Shown here: one piece after another, positions 1 through 7,546 of the stretch
Layout: each line of letters starts with the position of its first letter
Numbering within the stretch: the first letter of the stretch is position 1
Source of the DNA: Polynucleobacter sp. MWH-UH19D
GTDB lineage: Bacteria; Pseudomonadota; Gammaproteobacteria; Burkholderiales; Burkholderiaceae
Assembly: GCF_040409795.1 (NCBI RefSeq)
Contig: NZ_CP099571.1
Location: forward strand, 1,364,001 to 1,428,000
DNA length: 64,000 nt
Direction: 5' to 3'
Program-made: the position numbers and the translations under genes
Notes under the pieces: generated by a model
Seen by the model: only the letters and a program-made list of their open reading frames with translations
Database searches by the model: none
What the model was told of the DNA's origin: nothing

Positions 1-43
1 ATCGACTGCTTTGTGGTGTATTGGATTTACGAGTCAGACTCAT
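1..43 (-). CDS. Partial CDS, probable N-terminus of formate dehydrogenase large (alpha) subunit
   Basis: Only the first 14 codons are inside the window (ATG at 41-43 on the minus strand, reading MSLTRKSNTPQSSR). An AGGGAT stretch a few bases upstream can act as ribosome binding site. The identity is inferred mainly from context: a small Tat protein, a TorD-type chaperone, a polyferredoxin and DUF3305/DUF3306 proteins precede it on the same strand, and in Betaproteobacteria this set normally sits directly before the molybdenum- or tungsten-dependent formate dehydrogenase subunit genes. The visible residues contain no domain, so the call rests on the neighbours. Confidence 0.45.
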   Translation of the reverse strand, partial: MSLTRKSNTPQSSR

Positions 44-103
44 GTTTGATCCCTAAGAAATTTTTATCTGCAGAAAATAATTAACGTTTACAAAACCATT
101 GAG

Positions 104-325
104 TTAAATCAGGGTGCTTGCGTAATATTTGCGCATATGCTCAGTTATGGTTTTGGTCTCCTCCGTAACTTTTGCGCCACCTGCTAGTTCTTGAGTAATT
201 GCTTTACCAACAGATGTTTGGGAAGCCACTGCGACAGTGCCTACTGCTGCGCCTGCACCAATAAAGAACATTCGACGAGAAGTTTTTGGTTGTTCGCTTG
301 AGGCAACTTTAGTTTTAGTGCTCAT
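104..325 (-). CDS. Small twin-arginine-signal protein of the formate dehydrogenase cluster
   Basis: A 73-residue protein with a Tat-type signal: SRRMFF at residues 16-21 followed by a short Gly/Ala/Val hydrophobic stretch to about residue 36. The remainder is short and charged. The start at 325 is chosen because AAGGAG (332-337) lies six bases upstream; a longer reading to 358 has no such site. Small Tat-signal proteins of this kind are found beside respiratory formate dehydrogenases and are usually annotated as formate dehydrogenase region proteins of unknown role. They may be exported with the enzyme or act as a small structural subunit. It lies between the TorD-type chaperone gene and the probable dehydrogenase gene. 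Confidence 0.85.
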   Translation of the reverse strand: MSTKTKVASSEQPKTSRRMFFIGAGAAVGTVAVASQTSVGKAITQELAGGAKVTEETKTITEHMRKYYASTLI

Positions 326-347
326 GGCATGCTCCTTTGTAATTTTT

Positions 348-363
348 CTTGATTGCAATCAAG
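348..363. promoter_or_regulatory. Perfect 16-bp palindrome upstream of the small Tat gene
   Basis: The sequence CTTGATTGCAATCAAG is its own reverse complement. It sits in the 115-bp gap between the chaperone gene and the small Tat gene, just upstream of that gene's ribosome binding site. A site in this position could be an operator for the downstream formate dehydrogenase genes. The dyad is seen directly; the regulator is unknown. Confidence 0.45.
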
Positions 364-440
364 TTTAATCACTTATTGCACTTTTGACATATTAGTTTCA
401 AAAATAGTGGGTAAGGCTTTCCCCATATTGCAGCGCAGCA

Positions 441-1091
441 TTAAATCATGTCAAAACTTTGGCCTTCGATATCTAGAAATTCTCTAGTCAGAATGGCAAC
501 TGGATGGTAAAGATGCATCTCGGGAAGATCTTGTATTGCATCGCACAATTCCCCATACCAAGGACGAATATGTTCGTTGAAAAAAACCCTTTGATTTGTA
601 AGGTTAGATATTTCGACGTCATCCCCCGCAATCAAGTAGCGCATGACTTCGCATAGCGCAGAAATATGATCTTCGGTTTCGGTCACCTCTTCAGCGGCCT
701 CAAGCCCAAACTCTTCAAGTGCCTTGCGAATATTGACCAAAGGCCTTTCATTGAGATGACCGGCCATATAAAACGACCCATTTAAAACAATGTTTGGCTT
801 GCCCACACTAATAAAGTTCAAGTCAAACTCATCATGCCAAGCTTTTGCAGAGTTATTCTTCGCCACCTCAACCACATCCATCCATGCTTTGGCTAGTGGG
901 GCATCATTAGATGCATCTTGCTGATCAGCGGTTGCGGCAATTTGATCTAAAAATTCTTGATCTGGCGGAAGATGAAAAAAGCGCGCAATCAATCCATAGA
1001 GATCGGCTCGCGCCAAATCCTCTGGTAACCCAACATCACCAACTTCAGTTGTTAATGGCTTATTTACCTTTTGCGCACTCTGATCCGTCAT
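441..1091 (-). CDS. TorD/DmsD-family molecular chaperone for formate dehydrogenase
   Basis: A 216-residue, mostly helical, acidic protein. The segment ADLYGLIARFFHLPP near residue 29 is typical of the start of the TorD/DmsD/NarJ family of redox-enzyme maturation proteins. Family members bind the Tat signal and folding intermediate of a molybdoenzyme and hold it until its cofactor is inserted. Here the client is probably the formate dehydrogenase alpha subunit whose gene begins at the left edge. The start codon overlaps the stop of the upstream polyferredoxin gene (ATGA, 1088-1091), so the two are probably translationally coupled. The family call is fairly firm; the client is inferred from context. 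Confidence 0.85.
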   Translation of the reverse strand: MTDQSAQKVNKPLTTEVGDVGLPEDLARADLYGLIARFFHLPPDQEFLDQIAATADQQDASNDAPLAKAWMDVVEVAKNNSAKAWHDEFDLNFISVGKPNIVLNGSFYMAGHLNERPLVNIRKALEEFGLEAAEEVTETEDHISALCEVMRYLIAGDDVEISNLTNQRVFFNEHIRPWYGELCDAIQDLPEMHLYHPVAILTREFLDIEGQSFDMI

Positions 1092-3178
1092 AACTCTTTC
1101 TTAACCATATCGACTACGCGGCAATCGCCGCACATTTTTAAGCGATCCATCGCTGCGCCGCTAAATGCGCTATGCGCACCTAGTTTTGCCAGCATGAGGT
1201 CAACCATTTTTGCAGTTCCAAATGGTTTACCACAGCTAATGCAATGAAAAGCCTGGGTCTCATTTAGGGTTTGCTTTTGTTTACGCTGTTCCACACTCTG
1301 TAAGCGCGGATCCAAGGTCAATGCGCTCTCGGGACATGTTTGCACACAGATGCCACATTGAACACACTGCTTTTCAATAAAGGAGAGTATTGGCTCATCA
1401 ACGTTATCAAGAAGCGCACCCTCTGGGCAACTACCAACGCATGACATGCACAAGGTACACGCATCTCGATTAATCTTTAACCCACCTAATAAAGAATTTT
1501 TGGGGAGAGATGCGCCCGCCTCAGGCAAACGTGTCTTTGCCTGTTTTTGCAAATACTCTAAAACCGCCTCCAAAGTTTCTCTCTTTTGGTTAGATAAACC
1601 GAAACTAGCCGGAGAACAGATTGGCTTTAATGAGCCACGCTGACGCAGATCGCCCATTGCTTTGGATATTGGAGACAAATCTTCTTGCGAATCAGTCAAT
1701 AACAATTGAATACGATCATCAAATCCATAGGCATTCAAAATAGCATTAGCGAGTTTCACTTGATTGGTTAGCGCTTCACGATAAGCAGGATCTTCATCGC
1801 CACTTAGCAACAAAATCACCTCTGCAAAACCATAAGAGAGTGCACCAAGCCACAACTCTAAACCCGTTGAAGCAATGTGTTCGATGCCGTAAGGCACTAC
1901 AAAGGCAGGCAGACCCTCAAACCGTTTTGGCAAGACATGAGCAGACCGACCTAAGCTTTGAATCAGTTGGCCGCCTACTTTATGGTTGTGCAATAGCAAA
2001 CTCGGGCTTAATTCCAAGTTGAATTTGGTAGCTTCAGCATTAAATACGCTAGCAATTGTTTTTAATTCTTTTCCTTGATGAGGCACGCTTGGATAGTTGT
2101 AGCGCATCGCACCAGACGGACAAACCGTAGAACAAGCACCGCAACCCATACAAAGATTCGGATTCACCTCTACGGCCCCTTGACCATTCTTAAATAGCGA
2201 TCCGATTGCCCCTGTAGAGCAGACATCAATACAAGCACTGCAACCTACTTTGCCATTACGGCCATGCGCGCATATTTTTTCGTTGTATGCAAAATATTTG
2301 GGCTTTTCAAATTCACCAACCATCTCAAGCAATTGATTCATGATCAAAGCCTGGTCTAAAGGGTCGCTGCCAGTTGCGAAATAACCTTGTGGCGTTTGGC
2401 TCATACGCATCGCAGGACTTGAGCGTAGATCCAATATCAAATCAAACTCTGAACTACGCTCAATCTCTTGGCGATCAAATGATATTGCGCCAATACTTGC
2501 GCAAGCCGTTACGCATGATCGATGTGCCTTGCATTTATTTAGATCAATTTGAAATGAAAGATCAATCGCATTTTCTGGGCATACGTCAAGACATGCTCCA
2601 CAGCGAATGCACATCTCCAAATCGATAGGGTTTCTTATATCCCAACTCACTGAAAAATTACCGAGATATCCATCTAACTTGGTCACTACACCACTGTAGA
2701 TAGGGTAATCACGCGCTAATGGCAGCTCGCCTGGCTCAGTACAGAGCACGGAGACATCCAAAGCAGTTTGGAGTTTTTCTGCCCAAGGTATTGCCTGGTC
2801 ACCAGAGCCTATGATTAGCAATCTACCCTGACTTTCATAATTCACAACTGGCACAGCTTCCGCTTCTGGCATTTCACTTAAAGCCAACAAGGCGGCAATC
2901 TTGGGTCCAGATGTTTTCGCCTCTTGAGTCCATCCAGCCACTTCTCGAATATTGACGAACTTCAAAGGAGCAATTAACGGCTTTTCAGATTGGGCTGCTA
3001 ACTCACTAAATAAAGAAGCCTCTTGCGTGCAAGCGACCACAATGGAATCAGAATCGTTCAAGCCCTTGAGGAAAGAGCCAACCTCTTGCCTACATAAAGA
3101 CTGGTGCATGGTCACGCCCAACGCCTTAGCATCTAGAGGCATCGTGCCGTTGCAATTACATACAAATTTTTGGGCCAT
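1088..3178 (-). CDS. Polyferredoxin (multi-[4Fe-4S] cluster protein) of the formate dehydrogenase operon
   Basis: A 696-residue cytoplasmic-looking protein rich in cysteine motifs. Ferredoxin-type CxxCxxCxxxC clusters occur around residues 190-200 (CIRCGACLDVC), 216-228 (CKAHRSCVTAC), 313-320 (CSACIDVC), 343-353 (CMGCGACSTVC), 574-584 (CTLCMSCVGSC) and 605-615 (CVQCGICVQTC). Further cysteines lie at the N-terminus (CNCNGT), near 646-649 (CISC) and near 683-686 (CGDC). A middle region of about 200 residues has no clusters. Such proteins occur in betaproteobacterial formate dehydrogenase loci and are assumed to carry electrons or assist Fe-S delivery; the exact role is not known. The start at 3178 follows AAGG by six bases; the longer reading begins with TTG at 3184. 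Confidence 0.88.
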   Translation of the reverse strand: MAQKFVCNCNGTMPLDAKALGVTMHQSLCRQEVGSFLKGLNDSDSIVVACTQEASLFSELAAQSEKPLIAPLKFVNIREVAGWTQEAKTSGPKIAALLALSEMPEAEAVPVVNYESQGRLLIIGSGDQAIPWAEKLQTALDVSVLCTEPGELPLARDYPIYSGVVTKLDGYLGNFSVSWDIRNPIDLEMCIRCGACLDVCPENAIDLSFQIDLNKCKAHRSCVTACASIGAISFDRQEIERSSEFDLILDLRSSPAMRMSQTPQGYFATGSDPLDQALIMNQLLEMVGEFEKPKYFAYNEKICAHGRNGKVGCSACIDVCSTGAIGSLFKNGQGAVEVNPNLCMGCGACSTVCPSGAMRYNYPSVPHQGKELKTIASVFNAEATKFNLELSPSLLLHNHKVGGQLIQSLGRSAHVLPKRFEGLPAFVVPYGIEHIASTGLELWLGALSYGFAEVILLLSGDEDPAYREALTNQVKLANAILNAYGFDDRIQLLLTDSQEDLSPISKAMGDLRQRGSLKPICSPASFGLSNQKRETLEAVLEYLQKQAKTRLPEAGASLPKNSLLGGLKINRDACTLCMSCVGSCPEGALLDNVDEPILSFIEKQCVQCGICVQTCPESALTLDPRLQSVEQRKQKQTLNETQAFHCISCGKPFGTAKMVDLMLAKLGAHSAFSGAAMDRLKMCGDCRVVDMVKKEL

Positions 3179-3188
3179 TAACAACCTT

Positions 3189-3794
3189 CTAGGTTTTTTT
3201 CTGCTCTAACTTTGATAAGGGGCCGCTTGAATCTTTTTGGTCCTTTATCAACTCATTTGTCGACGCGTCAGCCCCCTGAATACTAGTGGATGTTAAATCA
3301 GTTTTAAATTCTGCCTCCAAAGTCTGATTTTCTGTATTTGACAAAGTGTCTGATGGTTCTGTATCAGCCCTATCCTTTACGATCGCTTCTGACTTTTTGC
3401 GGAATAGATTCAGCATGTCACTCTGCACCATGCGCTCCAACATGCCCGTTGGCAGTGGATCAGGCTTTGAATAATCATCAATATAAATGTCTAAACCATC
3501 CATCACGTTAAAGTGTGGGTCAGTAAACATTTTCTTTAAAGCGGCCTGCTGCACAGCAGGATCTACATCTGGCTTCATAAAAGCAGAAAAATCTGGGGCG
3601 AATCGATCGATTTTTTTTACATCCTCAAAAGTCACTGGTGGTGAACTTTGATCACCCAATTTATTGTGATCTGCAGAACTATTGTCTGCGATTGGCGAAG
3701 TGACTTGTTTCGATTCAGGCTGCTGAGGAACTTCATCTTCTTTTTCTTTGCCAGCCTTACGACGCGACCATCGACTGAGAAAACCTTCCGTCAT
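3189..3794 (-). CDS. DUF3306 domain protein, formate dehydrogenase accessory
   Basis: A 201-residue hydrophilic protein with no signal peptide. It begins with a basic segment (FLSRWSRRK near residues 5-13), has a low-complexity Gln/Ser-rich stretch to about 45, then the conserved DUF3306 core: FAPDFSAFM and a block containing FTDPHFNVMDGLDIYIDDY around residues 90-110. The C-terminal third is acidic and of low complexity. DUF3306 proteins are almost always encoded beside DUF3305 and formate dehydrogenase genes in alpha- and betaproteobacteria, and their function is unknown. The gene overlaps the DUF3305 gene by ATGA (3791-3794) and lies 10 bases before the polyferredoxin gene. Confidence 0.88.
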   Translation of the reverse strand: MTEGFLSRWSRRKAGKEKEDEVPQQPESKQVTSPIADNSSADHNKLGDQSSPPVTFEDVKKIDRFAPDFSAFMKPDVDPAVQQAALKKMFTDPHFNVMDGLDIYIDDYSKPDPLPTGMLERMVQSDMLNLFRKKSEAIVKDRADTEPSDTLSNTENQTLEAEFKTDLTSTSIQGADASTNELIKDQKDSSGPLSKLEQKKT

Positions 3795-4327
3795 CTTTCC
3801 TCCGCAGGGCGTTGTGCACCCTTGAATGAGGCAGGTTTATGGCGTTTTTTAGGTTCAGGTCGATAGTGCTCATCAACATATTCTTGTAACCATGCTGCAT
3901 GCTCCTGACTCATCGGCACCGTATCAACAGACTCCCCGCCATCTAATAAACGCGCAGCCTCGTTATAACTGACGCAAATTCGGTGAGGAACAGCAATAGC
4001 GGTATCAGCCTTAGCTAGCTGCAGAGATGCTGCATCAATATATCGATCAATATCTTCTTCTAAACGCCACATTACAAACCAACAAGGCTTAGTAGCTGAA
4101 GTATTCAGGTAATAGCCCTCTGCCTCATCCTGATACAGGTTGAGCTCAAATCCCGTAAACAACCAGGTTTCACCTTCAGAGTCTTGCCCATGGAATCTTC
4201 CTGTAACAGAATTCGGTGATTGGCTTGCGTATTGCTCAAAATCAGGCAACACCTCTAGCGGTACCCAGCGGTGCGAGACCCATGGATTATCTATTTTTTG
4301 TTTACACATGAGCACCGCAAAGCGCAT
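3791..4327 (-). CDS. DUF3305 domain protein, formate dehydrogenase accessory
   Basis: A 178-residue soluble protein. Features of the DUF3305 family that can be seen are the early W-x-x-H-R-W-x-P segment (residues 17-22), a WLFTGFELNLYQDEAEGYY block near residues 55-72 and a following PCWFVMWRLEE segment. The C-terminus is basic (PEPKKRHKP). The biochemical role is unknown; the family is tied to formate dehydrogenase loci. The gene begins 14 bases after mrp and overlaps the DUF3306 gene by four bases, which points to one transcript from mrp through to the dehydrogenase. No clear ribosome binding site precedes the ATG, in keeping with coupling to mrp. Confidence 0.87.
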   Translation of the reverse strand: MRFAVLMCKQKIDNPWVSHRWVPLEVLPDFEQYASQSPNSVTGRFHGQDSEGETWLFTGFELNLYQDEAEGYYLNTSATKPCWFVMWRLEEDIDRYIDAASLQLAKADTAIAVPHRICVSYNEAARLLDGGESVDTVPMSQEHAAWLQEYVDEHYRPEPKKRHKPASFKGAQRPAEER

Positions 4328-4341
4328 AGTAATTTAACTTT

Positions 4342-5430
4342 TTATGTGTTTTGAACAACAATGTTGGGGAACTTGCTACTCATATCCTTTGAGAGTGCAG
4401 CAACTCTGATCGCAACTCTTCTGGCGATGTTTTTGTAAATCGCACTGATAGCTCCATCAGGATCCGCAATCACAGTAGGTCTACCCGCGTCAGCTTGCTC
4501 GCGAATCGATAGATTGAGAGGCAAAGCACCTAAGAACTCTACTCCGTAGTCTTTACACATTTTTTCGCCGCCACCAGTGCCAAATACATGTTCTTCATGA
4601 CCGCAACTCGGACAAACATAAGTGCTCATATTTTCAATAATGCCAACGATAGGTACCCCTACCTTCTCAAACATCTTAAGGCCCTTACGTGCGTCAAGTA
4701 ATGCGATGTCTTGAGGCGTAGTCACAATCACAGAGCCGGTGACAGGCACCTTTTGGGAGAGTGTTAATTGAATATCACCCGTACCCGGGGGCATATCAAC
4801 TACTAAATAGTCGAGGTCACGCCAACGTGTTTGGCGCAGTAATTGTTCTAATGCTGAAGTCACCATAGGACCGCGCCAAACCATCGGCGCATCATCATCA
4901 ATCAAAAAGCCAATCGAGCTAGCTTGCAAGCCATGCCCTTCTATTGGCTCAATCGTGTTTTCTTCAAGAGAATCTGGTCTACCAGTAATGCCCAGCATCA
5001 TAGGCTGACTTGGTCCATAAATATCTGCATCCAGTATTCCAACTTGTGCGCCCTCAGCGGCAAGAGCCAATGCTAAGTTAACTGCAGTAGTTGATTTGCC
5101 AACACCACCTTTACCGCTTGCTACAGCAATAATATTTTTAACGCCAGGCAATAACTTAACTCCTCGCTGAACGGCATGCGCAACAATTTGGCTAGTGACG
5201 TTCACGCTAACGTTTTTGACACCAGGTAAATTACGCAAAGAATTAATTGCCGCTTTTCGAATAGCATCAAATTGACTTTTTGCTGGATAACCTAAAACAA
5301 TATCGAGTGAGATGTCACCATCTTCCACCTTGAGATTCTTGATATTTTTAGCGGTGACAAAATCGACGTTTGTATTCGGATCGATCAAACTCTTTAATAC
5401 ACCTTGAACCGCTTCAACAGTAACTGACAC
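4342..5430 (-). CDS. mrp: Mrp/ApbC-type iron-sulfur cluster carrier ATPase
   Basis: A 362-residue P-loop ATPase of the Mrp/NBP35 family, which binds a labile [4Fe-4S] cluster at a dimer interface and passes it to target apoproteins in the cytoplasm. An N-terminal DUF59/FSCA-like domain covers about residues 1-85. The deviant Walker A motif GKGGVGKST is at 106-114, and the cluster-binding CPSC lies in the C-terminal third. GTG at 5430 is chosen as start because GGGAGA lies just upstream and the length then matches the family; an upstream ATG at 5466 would add a 12-residue unconserved tail. It is the first gene of the run leading into the formate dehydrogenase accessory genes, whose products need many Fe-S clusters. 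Confidence 0.97.
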   Translation of the reverse strand: MSVTVEAVQGVLKSLIDPNTNVDFVTAKNIKNLKVEDGDISLDIVLGYPAKSQFDAIRKAAINSLRNLPGVKNVSVNVTSQIVAHAVQRGVKLLPGVKNIIAVASGKGGVGKSTTAVNLALALAAEGAQVGILDADIYGPSQPMMLGITGRPDSLEENTIEPIEGHGLQASSIGFLIDDDAPMVWRGPMVTSALEQLLRQTRWRDLDYLVVDMPPGTGDIQLTLSQKVPVTGSVIVTTPQDIALLDARKGLKMFEKVGVPIVGIIENMSTYVCPSCGHEEHVFGTGGGEKMCKDYGVEFLGALPLNLSIREQADAGRPTVIADPDGAISAIYKNIARRVAIRVAALSKDMSSKFPNIVVQNT

Positions 5431-5563
5431 TACTTTCTCCCATGGCGAGCAACCCCTAGAATGCATCGCGGAGTTGTAAAAAATATTGAATTAATTAGAA
5501 GTAGATTAACCGCACCAGCAAAAAATTGCTTGAAATGAGATCGGGCGATCTTGCGAGGCTAGA

Positions 5564-6574
5564 TTAAAAGATGATTAAGCTGAGGTAATACACCAGCATG
5601 GACATTAAGGCGGTAGCGGGAATGGTGAAAATCCATGCCCACACAATGTTTCCGGCCACACCCCAGCGGACCGCGCTAGCTCTTTGGGTAGAGCCTACGC
5701 CCACAATAGCCCCAGTAATTGTGTGGGTAGTTGAAACTGGAACGCCCAAAGCTGTAGCGGCAAAAAGAGTAATTGCGCCACCAGTCTCAGCACAAAAACC
5801 ACCAACTGGTTTGAGCTTTGTGAGTTTTTGACCCATGGTCTTCACAATTCGCCAACCACCAAACATGGTGCCTAAAGCGATAGCGATGTAACAGCAAATA
5901 ATTGTCCAGGTAGGCGGCATGGTGCCACCCGCTTCTGCGTAGCCAGTAATAATCAGCAATAACCAAATAATGCCAATGGTCTTTTGCGCATCATTACCGC
6001 CATGACCCAAGCTGTATGCGCCCGCCGAGAGTAATTGCAAGCGACGAAACCAGCGATCTGTCTTCGCAAGAGTGGCATGTCTGCAAACCCATGAAACCAA
6101 GAGCATTGTCAATGAGCCCAAGAGAAAACCAACTAGCGGAGAAATAAAAATAAACGCGACTGTCTTAAAGATCCCAGCCCAAACTAAACCAGAAAAACCT
6201 GCTTTTGGAAGAGCTGCGCCAACAAGACCGCCAATCAAGGCATGTGATGAGCTGGATGGAATGCCGTAATACCAAGTAATCACATTCCAAACAATTGCAC
6301 CCACCAAAGCACCAAAGATGACATGCAAATCCACCGCCGATGGATGGACGATACCCTTACCTACAGTAGCAGCAACACTGAGGTGAAAAATAAAGATTGC
6401 TAGGAAATTGAAGAAGGCAGCAAAGACGACCGCTTGCTGCGGCTTTAAAACACCTGTGGAGACAACGGTCGCAATAGAGTTCGCCGCATCATGAAATCCA
6501 TTCATGAAGTCGAAGCCAAGCGCCAGTATTACTAAAAGCGCTACTACCCAAAAAGCTACTTCTGTCGCTGGCAA
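5564..6574 (-). CDS. PiT-family inorganic phosphate permease
   Basis: A 336-residue inner-membrane protein with about ten hydrophobic segments. The two family signature repeats are visible: GFDFMNGFHDAANSIA near residues 20-35, and GHGGNDAQKTIG with GVPVSTTHTITGA in the C-terminal half. PiT permeases import phosphate, or metal-phosphate complexes, driven by the proton or sodium gradient. The start is TTG at 6574, 11 bases after the stop of the upstream DUF47 gene, with AAGGCG before it. The DUF47-pit pair is a common two-gene operon in which the PhoU-like protein modulates the permease. The exact substrate (phosphate or metal phosphate) cannot be read from the sequence. Confidence 0.96.
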   Translation of the reverse strand: MPATEVAFWVVALLVILALGFDFMNGFHDAANSIATVVSTGVLKPQQAVVFAAFFNFLAIFIFHLSVAATVGKGIVHPSAVDLHVIFGALVGAIVWNVITWYYGIPSSSSHALIGGLVGAALPKAGFSGLVWAGIFKTVAFIFISPLVGFLLGSLTMLLVSWVCRHATLAKTDRWFRRLQLLSAGAYSLGHGGNDAQKTIGIIWLLLIITGYAEAGGTMPPTWTIICCYIAIALGTMFGGWRIVKTMGQKLTKLKPVGGFCAETGGAITLFAATALGVPVSTTHTITGAIVGVGSTQRASAVRWGVAGNIVWAWIFTIPATALMSMLVYYLSLIIF

Positions 6575-6585
6575 CTTATTTCGCC

Positions 6586-7233
6586 TTAAGAATTTTCAAG
6601 AACAATGCCTTCAACTAAATTGGCAACGTCTTCACATTTATCGGTCACTTCTTCGAGCAATTCGTAAATACGTTGGCATTTAATCAGCTCGCGAACCTCG
6701 ATATCTTCACGGAACAATCTAGTAATAGCAGTGGATAAAAGACGATCAGCTCCAGACTCTAAATGATCAATTTCATCGCAAGTCTTCAATGCAGCTTTCG
6801 CAACTTCTGGATCAGATATATCTTTAAGCGTACCTACGGCATTCCTCATGCTGATGCAGCACTGATTACACAGTTCAGCCATTTGCAACATTTCTGGTGT
6901 CATTTGCTTTACATCGTAAAGATGCATAGCTTCTGTGCCGTTTTGCAATAGGTCGGCCACGTCATCCATCGTATTAATCAGTGAGAAGATTTGATCGCGA
7001 TCGATTGGCGTAATAAATGTTTTGTGCAGGCGACGGTGCACCTCTTTCACAACATCATCACAAGCATGCTCAGCCTTATCAACTTCTTGCGTGTACTTTG
7101 CACGCAAAGCTTCATCGCCGTAATGCTCAACAAACTTCAAAAAAGATTCAGAAGCGGCAACAATATTTCCAGCGTGCTCATTGAACAATTCGAAAAAATT
7201 ACCATCGTGAGGCATTAACTTACTGAAGAACAT
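6586..7233 (-). CDS. DUF47 family PhoU-like protein, partner of the PiT permease
   Basis: A 215-residue all-helical acidic protein of the DUF47 (PhoU-like, Pit accessory) family. Typical segments are FFELFNEHAGNIV near the N-terminus, repeated acidic E/DxxxD patterns such as DKAEHACDDVVKEVHRRL, and DREQIF-like DRDQIFSLINTMDDVAD near residue 80. Family members bind metal ions through these acidic residues and adjust phosphate uptake by the neighbouring permease. The gene is the first of the pair and is followed 11 bases later by the permease gene, supporting co-transcription. Confidence 0.94.
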   Translation of the reverse strand: MFFSKLMPHDGNFFELFNEHAGNIVAASESFLKFVEHYGDEALRAKYTQEVDKAEHACDDVVKEVHRRLHKTFITPIDRDQIFSLINTMDDVADLLQNGTEAMHLYDVKQMTPEMLQMAELCNQCCISMRNAVGTLKDISDPEVAKAALKTCDEIDHLESGADRLLSTAITRLFREDIEVRELIKCQRIYELLEEVTDKCEDVANLVEGIVLENS

Positions 7234-7300
7234 AAATCACGATCCTTTAGGAACAAAAACTACGGGTTTTGTTAGGTTTTGCGACATTCTAAACAAAAGC

Positions 7301-7495
7301 TTATTGAACAACTGGAAAGCCAGCATCTGTTATAAGCTGAGCAGCTTTTTCGACGGTAAGGCTGGTTTCTAATGTCACCGTTTGAGTTGCTAAATCAGCT
7401 TGTACTTTGGCGGCAGGATCCTCAGACTGCACCGCTCGGGTCACCGCATTAATACAGCCCCCACAGGTCATTCCGGATACCTTTAAATTCAACAT
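7301..7495 (-). CDS. copZ: Small heavy-metal-binding (HMA) copper chaperone, CopZ-like
   Basis: A 64-residue single HMA domain protein. The metal-binding loop GMTCGGC lies at residues 8-14, with the usual hydrophobic pattern after it. Proteins of this size bind Cu(I) through the two cysteines and hand it to a P-type ATPase. AAAGG five bases upstream supports the ATG at 7495. The gene is divergent from the copper ATPase gene, separated by 51 bases that contain an inverted repeat. The metal is inferred as copper from the GGC motif and the ATPase neighbour. Confidence 0.93.
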   Translation of the reverse strand: MLNLKVSGMTCGGCINAVTRAVQSEDPAAKVQADLATQTVTLETSLTVEKAAQLITDAGFPVVQ

Positions 7496-7518
7496 ATCAA
7501 CCTTTATGAAGTAAATTC

Positions 7519-7532
7519 ACCTGCTATCAGGT
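7519..7532. promoter_or_regulatory. Inverted repeat between divergent copZ and copA
   Basis: ACCTGCTATCAGGT forms a 5-4-5 dyad in the 51-bp gap between the copper chaperone and copper ATPase genes. Its place suggests an operator for a copper-responsive regulator serving both genes. It is shorter than a classical MerR/CueR site, and I cannot place convincing -35 and -10 boxes with the usual 19-bp spacing around it. No regulator gene is adjacent. Confidence 0.35.
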
Positions 7533-7546
7533 AGATTATCTTCCAT

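Noticed and set aside
5531..5563. Dyad AGATCGGGCGATCT after the pit gene
   Set aside because: Considered as a terminator for the phosphate permease, but the stem is short and no T run follows on the minus strand.
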